DNA of 59,429 nucleotides from Rhodospirillaceae bacterium Spongia-Bin9. Lineage in GTDB: Bacteria > Pseudomonadota > Alphaproteobacteria > Bin65. The stretch covers positions 1 to 59,429 of the forward strand of contig FZLR01000007.1 in the NCBI GenBank assembly GCA_900197615.1, given 5' to 3'. The position numbers and the translations under genes were made by a program. The notes under the pieces are model-generated. The model was given only the letters and a program-made list of their open reading frames with translations. It did not search any database and had not been told where the DNA came from. Positions 37,298-45,540 of the stretch are shown here, piece after piece (the stretch's first letter is position 1; every line of letters starts with the position of its first letter).

Positions 37298-38605
37298 ATG
37301 ACGATCCCCCGCGCCGTCACGGTCCTGCTCTGCACGACCCTGCAGATCTGTTTCGGCACGGTCTATGCGTGGAGCTTCTTCCAGACGCTGCTGGTCCGGC
37401 AGCTCGGCTGGACCTTCACCGAAACAGCCATTGCCTTCAGCATCACCATCTTCTCCCTCGGCTGCTCGGCCGCCTGGGCCGGCGCAATGTTGCCCCGGCT
37501 CGGCCCGCGCAAGCTGGCGATCATCGGCAGCGTCATGTTCGCCGGCGGCTACGTTCTCGCCGGCCTCGCCCTGCAGATGGATTTCCTGCCGCTCTTCTAT
37601 CTCGGCTACGGCGTGATCGGTGGCGCGGGAATCGGCCTCGGCTATGTGACTCCGGTCGCCACGGCCGCGAAATGGTATCCCGACCGCAAGGGGCTGGCGA
37701 CCGGCATCGTCGTCATGGGTTTCGGCGTCGGTGCGTTCCTGCTCAGCATCGTCCTGGCGCCGATCCTGATCGTCCACACAGAGGGCGACCTGCCGATGGT
37801 ATTCGCCGGGCTCGGCATCCTGTTCGCGCTGATCCTGATTCCGTCCAGCTACTTCCTGAGCGATCCGCCGCCCGGCTACCGGATGACCGCCGCCGGTTTG
37901 CAATCGATGGCGCAGGAAGAAGAGGAATCGGCCTCCGTTCGCCAGTGCATCTCTTCGCGCGAATTCACGATCATGTGGCTGGTCTTCTTCTTCAACATTG
38001 CCGCCGGAATCTCCGTGATCAGTTTCCAGTCCTCGCTGCTCCAGGATGTCTGGGGGCTGGCCGATCCCACGATCGAGCCCGAGGTTCTGGCGGGATACGG
38101 CGCGACGCTGATTGCCGTCAGTTCCTTGTGCAACGGGGCGGGGCGGTTGTTCTGGGGCCTGCTGTCCGACCGGATCGGACGGGTCCGGGTTTTCCGGATC
38201 CTGCTCGGCAGCCAGATGATCGTGTTCGGCATCCTGATGACCGAGAGCAACCCGTGGGTGTTCTCCGCCCTCGTCTGTTATGTCCTGCTGTGCTTCGGCG
38301 GCGGTTTCGCCACCATGCCGTCCTTCGTGCTCGATGTCTTCGGCACCAGGCGAATGTCGGTCATTTACGGAGCGATCCTCACGGCCTGGGCGGCGGCGGG
38401 CATCTTCGGCCCGGTCTATGTCGGCTATATCAAGGACCAGTATCCCGACCGCGCGGTCATCTACTGCTTCATGATCGGGGTCCTGATCCTCGGGCTCGGC
38501 TTTTCCTTCTCCTACCTGTTGAACGACGACCGGGCCCGCTTCGGCAAACCGACCCTCGAAGGCACCCTGCGCCGGTTCGGCATCCCGGTGCCGGACCGGA
38601 AATAG
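37298..38605 (+). CDS. OFA-family MFS carrier (oxalate/formate antiporter-like)
   Basis: This is a 12-segment major facilitator of 435 residues. LQICFGTVYAWSFFQTLLV near the start, GYGVIGGAGIGLGYVTPVA and KWYPDRKGLATGIVVMGFG are OFA-family motifs. Members exchange oxalate/formate, or move other small carboxylates. It follows the HAMP sensor with a gap of 33 bp and is probably co-transcribed with the sensor and binding protein. Formate would also be a product of the formamidase encoded elsewhere in the window, but a functional link is only speculation. Confidence 0.85.
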   Translation: MTIPRAVTVLLCTTLQICFGTVYAWSFFQTLLVRQLGWTFTETAIAFSITIFSLGCSAAWAGAMLPRLGPRKLAIIGSVMFAGGYVLAGLALQMDFLPLFYLGYGVIGGAGIGLGYVTPVATAAKWYPDRKGLATGIVVMGFGVGAFLLSIVLAPILIVHTEGDLPMVFAGLGILFALILIPSSYFLSDPPPGYRMTAAGLQSMAQEEEESASVRQCISSREFTIMWLVFFFNIAAGISVISFQSSLLQDVWGLADPTIEPEVLAGYGATLIAVSSLCNGAGRLFWGLLSDRIGRVRVFRILLGSQMIVFGILMTESNPWVFSALVCYVLLCFGGGFATMPSFVLDVFGTRRMSVIYGAILTAWAAAGIFGPVYVGYIKDQYPDRAVIYCFMIGVLILGLGFSFSYLLNDDRARFGKPTLEGTLRRFGIPVPDRK

Positions 38606-38633
38606 CCGTAGAGGAACGGACTGGCGAGAGTCC

Positions 38634-39662
38634 CTACCGCCAGCCGGCGCGGTCGGCCAGCCGGACCGCTTCCTTCTGGTATTTCGCCAGCTCGGAAAGC
38701 GCCAGCGAATCGGCCTTGAACTCGCCGAAATCGGCGACGATCCTGCCGGGCTGGACATCCTTGCGCACCGGGTATTCGTTGACGATGCGGGCGTAGATCT
38801 GCTGGGCCTCCCGGCTCGCCAGGAACTCGATCAGCTTGACGGCGTTGGCCCGGTTCTTCGAATGCTTCGCCACGCCGGCGCCGGAGATATTGACATGGGC
38901 GCCCCGACCGGCTGAACCGGGGCCATCCTGGTTCGGCCAGAACAGCCGGACCGCGGCAGCGGCCTTGCGGTCGCGCTCCTTCTTCGATTTGGCGAGGCCG
39001 GCGTAATAGTAGGTGTTGGCGATGGCGATGTCGCATTCGCCGGCCGCCACGGAGCGGATCTGGTCGCGGTCGCCGCCGGCCGGCTTGCGGGCGAAGTTCT
39101 TCACGAAACCGTCGGCCCAGGCCTGCGCCTTCTCAACGCCGTTCGCCGCAACGATCGAGGCGATCAGCGACTGGTTATAGACGTTCGAGGACGAGCGGAT
39201 GCAGATGCGGCCCTTCCATTTGCCGTCGGCCAGCGCCTCGTAGGTCGACAGCTCCGACGGCTTGACCTTCGCCGGGTTGTAATAGATCGGCCGGCCGCGC
39301 ACCGTGAGACCGAACCAGTGGCCCTTGGGATGGCGAAGGTTTGCCGGGACGGCCGCGGTAACCGCCGCGGAGTCGAGAGGCTGGAACGAACCCATCCGGT
39401 CGAGACGGATCAGCCGGGCGGCGTCCACCGTCAGGATCACGTCCGCCGGGCTGGCCGCCCCCTCGGCCTTGAGCCGGGCCATCATGCCCTTCTTGAGATA
39501 GACCACATTGGCCTTGATGCCGGTCTTTTCCTGGAATCGGTCGAGCAGCGGCTTCATAAGGACCGCCTGCCGGTAGGAATAGATATTGACGTCTTTGGCG
39601 ACGGCGGCGGCGCCGGTCGCGACAAGAGCCGCGGCGGCGAGAAGAGGAAGTGTCATGCGCAT
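38634..39662 (-). CDS. Fe(3+) ABC transporter periplasmic iron-binding protein (FbpA/FutA-like)
   Basis: This 342-residue protein has a Sec signal (LPLLAAAALVATGAAAVA) followed by KDVNIYSYRQAVLMKPLLDRF, the FbpA/FutA opening. The iron-ligand tyrosine pair is visible in IANTYYYAGLA, and IYNP/VYNQ strands match the family. It would bind ferric iron in the periplasm. No permease or ATPase follows, so it depends on an unlinked transporter. A GATAAT...ATTATC palindrome, Fur-like, lies 31 bp before the start. Confidence 0.88.
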   Translation of the reverse strand: MRMTLPLLAAAALVATGAAAVAKDVNIYSYRQAVLMKPLLDRFQEKTGIKANVVYLKKGMMARLKAEGAASPADVILTVDAARLIRLDRMGSFQPLDSAAVTAAVPANLRHPKGHWFGLTVRGRPIYYNPAKVKPSELSTYEALADGKWKGRICIRSSSNVYNQSLIASIVAANGVEKAQAWADGFVKNFARKPAGGDRDQIRSVAAGECDIAIANTYYYAGLAKSKKERDRKAAAAVRLFWPNQDGPGSAGRGAHVNISGAGVAKHSKNRANAVKLIEFLASREAQQIYARIVNEYPVRKDVQPGRIVADFGEFKADSLALSELAKYQKEAVRLADRAGWR

Positions 39663-39692
39663 TGCTTACAGTTCCCGGTATGAGGTGCAACT

Positions 39693-39712
39693 GATAATCA
39701 TTTGCAATTATC
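39693..39712. promoter_or_regulatory. Fur-box-like palindrome upstream of iron-binding protein gene
   Basis: GATAAT-CATTTGCA-ATTATC has perfect 6-bp arms matching the outer parts of the Fur consensus, 31 bp upstream of the iron-binding protein start on the minus strand. Confidence 0.7.
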
Positions 39713-39774
39713 CTTTAACCCGGCGTCGGCGCAATTGGGAAATTGCGAGCGACTCGCAACAAGGTGTCGCAGGT

Positions 39775-40074
39775 TTACAGGCGCCCGCCATACAACACAG
39801 CCGAAACGATGTCGTAGGGTTCCATGCCCAGTTCGATGGGGTGAACGTTGCCGCCGGGATGCGCAGCGACCATACGGCCGCGCGCCGTCAGCCCGATTGC
39901 CGGGACGGCAATCGCCGGGCCGCTGCAAGGGGGCCTGTCGTAGGTTCGCACCAGTCCGCTCGCCCGTGCGGCGCGCACCGCCTCTGCCCCGAACCGGCGG
40001 CTAAGGATGTCTTCGGAGATAAGCCCGTCCGGAACGCCGTACATCGTTTCCAGATCCAGCAGCAAAGACAGCAT
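39775..40074 (-). CDS. Small protein of unknown function under a Fur-like operator
   Basis: This is a 99-residue protein. SEDILSRRFGAEAVRAARASGLV and IGLTARGRMVA recall a small winged-helix/initiation-factor-like fold, but no family is recognised. The start codon lies 5 bp from a 43-bp palindrome with a Fur-like core, so expression should be iron-responsive. It lies upstream of and co-oriented with the iron-binding protein gene, with 112 bp between them. Confidence 0.55.
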   Translation of the reverse strand: MLSLLLDLETMYGVPDGLISEDILSRRFGAEAVRAARASGLVRTYDRPPCSGPAIAVPAIGLTARGRMVAAHPGGNVHPIELGMEPYDIVSAVLYGGRL

Positions 40075-40078
40075 GGGC

Positions 40079-40121
40079 AGATCTCTTATTGCGAGTGATA
40101 ATCATTCGCAATAAGAGATCT
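40079..40121. promoter_or_regulatory. 43-bp near-perfect palindrome with Fur-like core
   Basis: Arms AGATCTCTTATTGCGA and TCGCAATAAGAGATCT (16 nt, perfect) flank TGATaATCA. The centre GCGAGTGATAATCATTCGC resembles Fur/Irr operators. It abuts the start of the small protein on the minus strand and lies about 160 bp before the metY-like gene on the plus strand. Confidence 0.75.
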
Positions 40122-40283
40122 TTGGATTTTGTGCAAGAATTAATGCGCCGTATCCCGCAACGCCGGCGGATACGACAGCGGCCTGTGCACGCCGTTCGAC
40201 GAATGACCCGAAGCCCCGGCTGCGAGGCTTGACCGGCCATGCCGCCCATGGGAAGGCAGCGCAACCCGATTGCGGAGCGCGCC

Positions 40284-41588
40284 ATGCTCGATCCCAAATT
40301 CCTCAAGTTCGATACGCTCAGCCTCCATGCCGGCCAGCATCCGGACCCGCTGACCGGCGCCCGGGCGGTGCCGATCTACCAGACGACCTCTTACATGTTC
40401 CCGGACGTCGAGCATGCCGCCTCGCTGTTCAATCTGGAGCGGGCCGGCCACATCTATTCGCGGATTTCCAACCCGACCGTCGCGGTGCTGGAGGAAAGGC
40501 TCGCGGCGCTCGAAGGCGGCGTCGGCGCGATCTGCACCTCCAGCGGCATGGCGGCGATCCATCTGGCGGTTACCACGCTGATGGGGCAGGGCGGCCATAT
40601 CGTGTCCTCCGGCTCGATCTACGGCGGCACCCACAACCTGTTCACCCATACGCTGCCACGCTTCGGCATCGAGACCACCTTCGTCGATCCGCGCGATCCC
40701 GCGGCCTTCGAAGCGGCGATCCGGCCCGAAACCCGGCTGGTTTTCGGCGAGACCCTGGGCAATCCGGGCCTGGAGGTCATGGACCTGCCGGTCATTTCGG
40801 AGATCGCCCACCGGCACGGCATCCCGGTGATGATCGACAGCACCTTCGCGACGCCCTGGCTGTTCCGGCCGTTCGATCACGGCGCCGATATCGTCATGCA
40901 TTCGGTGACCAAGTTCCTGGGCGGGCATGGCGTGGCGATCGGCGGCGCGATCGTCGACGGCGGCACCTTCGACTGGGAAGCCTCCGGCCGCTTCCCGACC
41001 ATGACCGAGCCCTATGCCGGCTATCACGGCCTCGACTTCGCCGACGAGTTCGGCCCCGCCGCTTTCATCATGCGCGCCCGGGCGGAGGGCCTGCGCGATT
41101 TCGGCGCCGCCATGGCGCCGGCCAACGCCTTCTACCTGCTCCAGGGCGTCGAATCCCTGCCGGTGCGCATGGCGCGGCATGTCGAGAACACGCGGAAGAT
41201 CGTCGCGTTTCTGGACGCCAGCCCGGATGTCGACTGGGTGAGCTATCCGGAACTGCCGTCCCACCCGGATCACGAACTTGCAAAGCGCCTGCTGCCGAAA
41301 GGCTGCGGCGCGATCTTCAGTTTCGGCATCGAGGGTGGGCGCGAGGCCGGACGCCGATTCATCGAGCGGCTCGGCCTGTTCTCCCATCTCGCCAATGTCG
41401 GCGACGCCAAGTCGCTGGTTATCCACCCGGCGAGCACGACCCACCAGCAGATGGATGCCGCGGCGCTGAAGGCCGCCGGCGTCGGCGAGGACCTGGTGCG
41501 CCTGTCGGTCGGCATGGAGGACCCGGACGATCTGATCGACGACCTGGCGGCGGCGCTCAGGGCGTCGCAGAAGAGCCGGGCGGCTTAG
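40284..41588 (+). CDS. metY: O-acetylhomoserine (or O-succinylhomoserine) sulfhydrylase
   Basis: This is a PLP-dependent Cys/Met-metabolism enzyme of 434 residues that joins an activated homoserine with sulfide to give homocysteine. FDTLSLHAGQHPDPLTGARA is the MetY opening, YSRISNPTVAVLE the next landmark, and the PLP lysine is Lys210 in SVTKFLGGHG. The ATG at 40284 fits the family start and follows GGAG; an in-frame ATG at 40239 would add a non-conserved extension. The hydrolase gene follows 12 bp later. No SAM-type riboswitch was recognised upstream. Confidence 0.88.
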   Translation: MLDPKFLKFDTLSLHAGQHPDPLTGARAVPIYQTTSYMFPDVEHAASLFNLERAGHIYSRISNPTVAVLEERLAALEGGVGAICTSSGMAAIHLAVTTLMGQGGHIVSSGSIYGGTHNLFTHTLPRFGIETTFVDPRDPAAFEAAIRPETRLVFGETLGNPGLEVMDLPVISEIAHRHGIPVMIDSTFATPWLFRPFDHGADIVMHSVTKFLGGHGVAIGGAIVDGGTFDWEASGRFPTMTEPYAGYHGLDFADEFGPAAFIMRARAEGLRDFGAAMAPANAFYLLQGVESLPVRMARHVENTRKIVAFLDASPDVDWVSYPELPSHPDHELAKRLLPKGCGAIFSFGIEGGREAGRRFIERLGLFSHLANVGDAKSLVIHPASTTHQQMDAAALKAAGVGEDLVRLSVGMEDPDDLIDDLAAALRASQKSRAA

Positions 41589-41600
41589 GGGGCGCGGATC

Positions 41601-42389
41601 ATGGAACTCACCGTCAACGGCAAACGCGTCTACGGCTCGACCGGCGGGCGGGATTTCGACCCGGCCCGGAACCCGGTTGTCTTCCTGCACGGCAGCGGCA
41701 TGGACCGCACGGTCTGGATGTTGCAGACCCGCTATTTCGCCTGGCACGGGCGCAGCGTGCTCGCTGTCGACCTGCCGGGGCACGGCAAGTCCGACGGCCC
41801 TGCCCTCGACGGCATCGAGGCCCAGGCCGAGTGGGTTATCGCCCTGCTGGATGCGGCTGGCGTCGCAAAGGCGGCGCTCGTCGGCCATTCGATGGGCGCG
41901 GCGCTGGCGCTGGAGACGGCGGCGGCGTATCCGGACCGGGTGAGCGCCATTGCGCTCTGCGGCGTCGCCGAGACCATGCCGGTGCATCCGGAATTGCTCG
42001 CCGCGGGACTGGAGGGCGACCGCCACGCCTACGACCTCATCACCTCCTGGGGCTTCGACCGCAAGGCCCATATCGGTGGGCACAAGGCGCCGGGGACCTG
42101 GATGACCGGCGGCGGCCTGCGCCTGCTGGAGCGCGGCCGGGACGCCGTGGTCGGCACCGACCTCGCGGCGTCCAACGCCTACAAGGGCGCGGCGGCCGCG
42201 GCGGCGAAAATCGCCTGCCCGGCGCTGTTCGTGCTCGGCGACCGGGACAAGATGACTCCGCCGCGCAACGCCCGGCCGCTGATCGACGCGATCGACGGCG
42301 CGCTGGTCGAGATCGTCGCCGACTGCGGCCACATGATGATGGTCGAACGCCCCGATGAAACCCTGGATGCGCTCAGGCGGCTGCTGTAG
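41601..42389 (+). CDS. Alpha/beta hydrolase
   Basis: This 262-residue enzyme has the full catalytic triad context: nucleophile Ser97 in GHSMG, Asp in LGDRDKMTP and His in CGHMMMVE. The oxyanion region is VVFLHGSGMDRTVW. It is immediately downstream of the metY-like gene and probably co-transcribed. Substrate is unknown; an ester or lactone linked to homoserine or aromatic metabolism is one possibility. Confidence 0.85.
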   Translation: MELTVNGKRVYGSTGGRDFDPARNPVVFLHGSGMDRTVWMLQTRYFAWHGRSVLAVDLPGHGKSDGPALDGIEAQAEWVIALLDAAGVAKAALVGHSMGAALALETAAAYPDRVSAIALCGVAETMPVHPELLAAGLEGDRHAYDLITSWGFDRKAHIGGHKAPGTWMTGGGLRLLERGRDAVVGTDLAASNAYKGAAAAAAKIACPALFVLGDRDKMTPPRNARPLIDAIDGALVEIVADCGHMMMVERPDETLDALRRLL

Positions 42390-42483
42390 CGGACCGGGCG
42401 GCGCTGTCGCTTTTTCCGCCAGCCTCCCGGGTGCACTTTACACGGTGCTGGGGCGTCCCTATTTCCACCTGAATTGCGGCTGC

Positions 42484-42501
42484 CGGGGCCAGCCCCGTTT
42501 T
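42484..42501 (+). terminator. Rho-independent terminator after hydrolase gene
   Basis: CGGGG-CCAG-CCCCG followed by TTTT lies 95 bp after the hydrolase stop. The stem is short but GC-only. Confidence 0.55.
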
Positions 42502-42576
42502 CCCGGCTGCATCGGTCGACCTGCTGCTGTCGGTCCGCCGGCCAAGGCGTAGCAGAAGATTGAGAGACTATCGAAA

Positions 42577-42762
42577 ATGCCGAACGACGGAGCCGTTTTG
42601 ACGAAGGATAATTCGAGAGACGACGCCGCCCCGACGTCCGGAGGCGCCGGCAAGGAGTCGTCCAAGAGCCGCAAACCCCGCCGGAGGCCGGTGTCCGAGC
42701 GCATCATCGAGGATATCTCGGTGGAGCGCAGGGTCGCCCTGGAGATACTGGCGGATCGCTAG
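42577..42762 (+). CDS. Putative antitoxin of a Doc/Fic toxin-antitoxin pair
   Basis: This 61-residue, very charged protein has a disordered N-terminus and a C-terminal segment PVSERIIEDISVERRVALEI, ending in LADR. Similar small proteins precede Doc/Fic-type toxins in Alphaproteobacteria, where the helix would cover the toxin active site. The toxin gene follows at once but is frameshifted. The protein itself is intact. Assignment rests on context and on resemblance to the ERRxALExLADR ending. Confidence 0.6.
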   Translation: MPNDGAVLTKDNSRDDAAPTSGGAGKESSKSRKPRRRPVSERIIEDISVERRVALEILADR

Positions 42763-43140
42763 AAATCATTACAGGGTCGCCTGGGTCGACGCTATCCGCG
42801 GGCACGACAAAGCGGTGCGCGGCGCGCGGCGTCTGGGATTCTCAACGAAAATAACATCCGATCGGCGCTGGCACGGCCTTACCACGGCTATCATCGATTC
42901 ATTCACGAAAAGTCCGTCGCTCTCGTTCACGGGATTGTTTCCAGCCACGGCTTTGTCGACGGGAACAAGCGTACGGCGCTCTATCTCGTCGAACTGTTTC
43001 TGCGACGGAGCGGTTATCGTCTGGTCGAAGACGATATCGCCATCGCCGATGCCATCGTAGCCGTCGCCGCCGGGGATATGGAATACGAGGCGCTGATGCG
43101 GTGGTTCAGGGAGCGGGTGGTTCGGGCCGAAGTCGTATAG
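42755..43140 (+). pseudogene. Frameshifted Doc/Fic-family (death-on-curing) toxin gene
   Basis: The first part, in frame with 42755, reads NHYRVAWVDAIRGHDKAVRG, the usual Doc N-terminus. Near 42830-42840 the frame changes, and the rest (starting GILNENNIRSALARPYHGYH) contains the Fic-type motif HGFVDGNKRTA and continues to a TAG at 43138. About one base is missing around GTCTGGGATT for the two parts to join. No good start codon is visible for the first part. The intact product would be an AMP- or phosphate-transferring toxin of about 125 residues. Confidence 0.75.
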
Positions 43141-43164
43141 CTGCCAGTGGCGCAGTTACCCGCC

Positions 43165-43530
43165 TCACCACAGCCAGCTTCCCGAGTTCGGATAAGGCAC
43201 ACCCTGCCCGAGATATTGCAGGCCCTTGACGCTGCGCACGATCCACCAGATCAGGGCGGCCAGCAGGATCAGCCAGCCGATGAATACGAACACGGTCGCC
43301 ACGCCGATGGCGCTGTAGAGCAGGCCGATCCAGAAGGTCCGGATCTGGAAGCGGTAATGCTCGGCGGCCCATTCCGCCGCGTCCTTGCGGCTGACATAGG
43401 CGACGATGACGCCGGCGATGGCGAGCACCCCGAAAACGATCGCGCCGAGATAAAGGAAATAAACGATCTTCGCGTTGCCGCTGCCGTCGGCGGCGGGGTT
43501 TTCAGACGGCAGGATGTCGGCGTTCGGCAT
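43165..43530 (-). CDS. DUF4870-like small membrane protein
   Basis: This 121-residue protein has about three hydrophobic segments and the conserved core AEHYRFQIRTFWIGLLYSAIG, ending in GSWLW. It matches the Tic20-like/DUF4870 family found widely in Alphaproteobacteria. Function is unknown. It is 23 bp after the thioredoxin-TPR gene on the same strand. Confidence 0.85.
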   Translation of the reverse strand: MPNADILPSENPAADGSGNAKIVYFLYLGAIVFGVLAIAGVIVAYVSRKDAAEWAAEHYRFQIRTFWIGLLYSAIGVATVFVFIGWLILLAALIWWIVRSVKGLQYLGQGVPYPNSGSWLW

Positions 43531-43553
43531 CGGTCTTCAGCCCCCGTTTCGGC

Positions 43554-44477
43554 CTAGGAGAACAGCACCGAGGACAGGCCGCGCCGGCCCTTCTGGGTGA
43601 GCGGGTGGGCCGGCCCGAGCGCGTCGAAGATCTTGAGCAGCAGCTTGCGCGCCTTGCCGTCCTCCCATTCCCGGTCGCGCCGTATGCTCTCGATGAGCGC
43701 CTGCATGGCGTCGTCCGCCCGGCCGCGTGCGTAGAGCGCGCGGGCCAGGTCGTAACGCGCCTGGAGGTCGGCGGGTTCGGCGTCGACCCTGGTCCGGAGC
43801 GCATCCGGACCGCCGGTCTCCCCAAGGTCGTCGATCAGGGCGAGCGCCGCCCGGGCGGCGACGACATCGGGGTCCTTGGCCATGTCCTCCGGCACTTGGT
43901 CGAGCATCTGGCGCGCCTCGTCCGGCTGGCCCAGCGCAATCGCGGCGCGCGCCAGGCCGACCAGGGCCGCGGCGCTGGCGCCGTCGAGTTCGAGGATGCG
44001 GGAATACAGGCCCGCCGCGGTGCCGGCGTCGCCCTGCTCGAGCGTGGTCTTGGCTTCTGCCAGCATCTGCTCGATCACCGGGTCGTCCTGCTGCGCGCCG
44101 CCGGGCGCGGCCGCCGCCAGCCGTTCGACGAACTGGCGGAGCTGGCTCTCGGGCTGGGCGCCGACGAAGCCGTCGACGGGCCGGCCGCCGGCAAAGGCGA
44201 AAACGGCAGGAATCGACTGTACCCGCAACTGGCCGGCCAGGGACTGGTTCTCGTCCACATTGATTTTGACCAGACGGACCTTGCCCTTCTGCTCCTTGAC
44301 CGCCTTCTCGATCGCCGGGCCGAGCTGCTTGCACGGGCCGCACCACGGCGCCCAGAAATCGACGATCACCGGCGTCTCCTGCGACGCCTGGATCACGTCG
44401 GCGGCGAAATTGGCCGTGTCCGAATCCTTGATGAGGTCGGCGCCCGCCGCGCCGCCTTCGCCGATCAGCGTGTCCAT
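43554..44477 (-). CDS. Thioredoxin-TPR protein (YbbN/CnoX-like chaperedoxin)
   Basis: This 307-residue protein joins a thioredoxin domain (about residues 15-125) to a C-terminal tetratricopeptide region. The active site is WCGPC with Cys46 and Cys49, so unlike E. coli YbbN (SxxC) it retains both redox cysteines. Proteins of this type hold unfolded, oxidised substrates and pass them to GroEL or DnaK. It would act in the cytoplasm. It precedes the DUF4870 gene and follows the prolyl-tRNA editing gene, all on the minus strand. Confidence 0.88.
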   Translation of the reverse strand: MDTLIGEGGAAGADLIKDSDTANFAADVIQASQETPVIVDFWAPWCGPCKQLGPAIEKAVKEQKGKVRLVKINVDENQSLAGQLRVQSIPAVFAFAGGRPVDGFVGAQPESQLRQFVERLAAAAPGGAQQDDPVIEQMLAEAKTTLEQGDAGTAAGLYSRILELDGASAAALVGLARAAIALGQPDEARQMLDQVPEDMAKDPDVVAARAALALIDDLGETGGPDALRTRVDAEPADLQARYDLARALYARGRADDAMQALIESIRRDREWEDGKARKLLLKIFDALGPAHPLTQKGRRGLSSVLFS

Positions 44478-44592
44478 GAAAACCCCTGTACCCTCGTCCT
44501 TGCATCCTCACGCGGTCGCGTCGCGCCATACATGGCGGACGGTGCGGCGCCGGGCAAGGGGATGGAAGCGCGCGGGACCGGCGCCAGCGGCC

Positions 44593-45099
44593 TTAGTCCG
44601 CCGCGGCTTCCAGATCCATGATCTGCGGATCGTGGCCGCAGTCGTGGATGAAGGCCAACAGGTCGGTGCTCGCGATGGTCGTCGTCGCGTCGTTGCGCAG
44701 GGGGTGGACGTTGACCAGCCGGTGCGCCATCAGGCCTTCGTCGAGGATGACCGTAACCCGGCAACCGGTATCGTTGATGAGGCCGAAGGGCGTGACGGCC
44801 CCGGGCGTGACCCCCAGAACCTCCATTAGCAGGTCAGCGCTGCCGAAGGACAGAGAGCCCCGGGCGCCGATGCGTTTGCGGGACGATTTGAGATCGACCG
44901 TTCGATCCTCCTCCGCCACGATCAGCCAGAGCGCCTTGTTCTTGTCGCGCAGGAACAGGTTTTTGACATGCCCGCCCGGCAGTTCGCCGCGCAATGCCTT
45001 GCTGTCGGCAACCGTATAGAGCGGCGGGTGCTCGACGGTCGTCCACGAAAGCTCGAGGGCTTCGAGGCGGGCGTAGAGATCCTGTTCGGTGGCGGGCAT
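44593..45099 (-). CDS. Prolyl-tRNA editing protein (ProX/YbaK family)
   Basis: This 168-residue deacylase removes mischarged alanine from tRNA-Pro in trans. PPLYTVADSKALRGELPGGH leads to the conserved lysine Lys46 in HVKNLFLRDKNK, followed by GSLSFGSADLL and VTPFGLIND, all typical of ProX (PrdX). It is 115 bp upstream of the thioredoxin-TPR gene and divergent from tRNA-Gly. Confidence 0.88.
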   Translation of the reverse strand: MPATEQDLYARLEALELSWTTVEHPPLYTVADSKALRGELPGGHVKNLFLRDKNKALWLIVAEEDRTVDLKSSRKRIGARGSLSFGSADLLMEVLGVTPGAVTPFGLINDTGCRVTVILDEGLMAHRLVNVHPLRNDATTTIASTDLLAFIHDCGHDPQIMDLEAAAD

Positions 45100-45215
45100 G
45101 GCAGGTTGCTGGTCGTCGTTGGTCGTCGTCGGCGGCGGGCGGCCGCCCGGCTTGAAATCCGGAGGGGCTTATCTAATTGTGACGCAGCCGCGATGCCAGC
45201 CCTTGTCAATCGCCC

Positions 45216-45243
45216 TTGTCAAATTGGGGGGCGGGCGTATAGT
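45216..45243 (+). promoter_or_regulatory. Sigma-70-type promoter of tRNA-Gly
   Basis: TTGTCA (45216-45221) and TATAGT (45238-45243) are separated by 16 bp, 53 bp before the tRNA. CCCTTGTCAA occurs twice in a row here. Confidence 0.6.
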
Positions 45244-45296
45244 CCGCGGCTTCACGGCAGACCGCGACGTTCCGGGCGGTCGCCGCCATAGTCTGC

Positions 45297-45371
45297 GCGG
45301 GAGTAGCTCAGAGGTAGAGCATCACGTTGCCAACGTGAGGGTCGCGAGTTCAAATCTCGTCTCCCGCTCCA
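45297..45371 (+). tRNA. tRNA-Gly(GCC)
   Basis: The acceptor stem GCGGGAG pairs with CTCCCGC, the D arm reads AGCTCAGAGGTAGAGC, and the anticodon loop TTGCCAA gives anticodon GCC. The T arm contains GTTCAAATC, and the discriminator T is followed by an encoded CCA. It is the only tRNA gene seen in the window. Confidence 0.95.
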
Positions 45372-45540
45372 GACTTCGCCGGCAAACCGGCCCCCTTTCC
45401 GCAGCGCCATTCGCGCCTTGAAGTCGTGCCCGGCCGGCGCTATCGGCTGCCGGGCGAACGATCCTGCCTGGCATCGCATCTTTCCGGCTGTCGGCCGGCG
45501 CAACGGGCTTCCCTGAAAGGCACTCCCCCGAAAGGTCATC

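Noticed and set aside
40079-40121. Rho-independent terminator
   Set aside because: The hairpin is AT-rich in its stem, has a Fur-like core and no clear T-run, and it sits just before a start codon rather than after a gene.
40122-40283. SAM-responsive riboswitch upstream of the metY-like gene
   Set aside because: A short CGTATCC/GGATACG inverted repeat is present, but none of the conserved SAM-II or SAM-V core sequences could be found.
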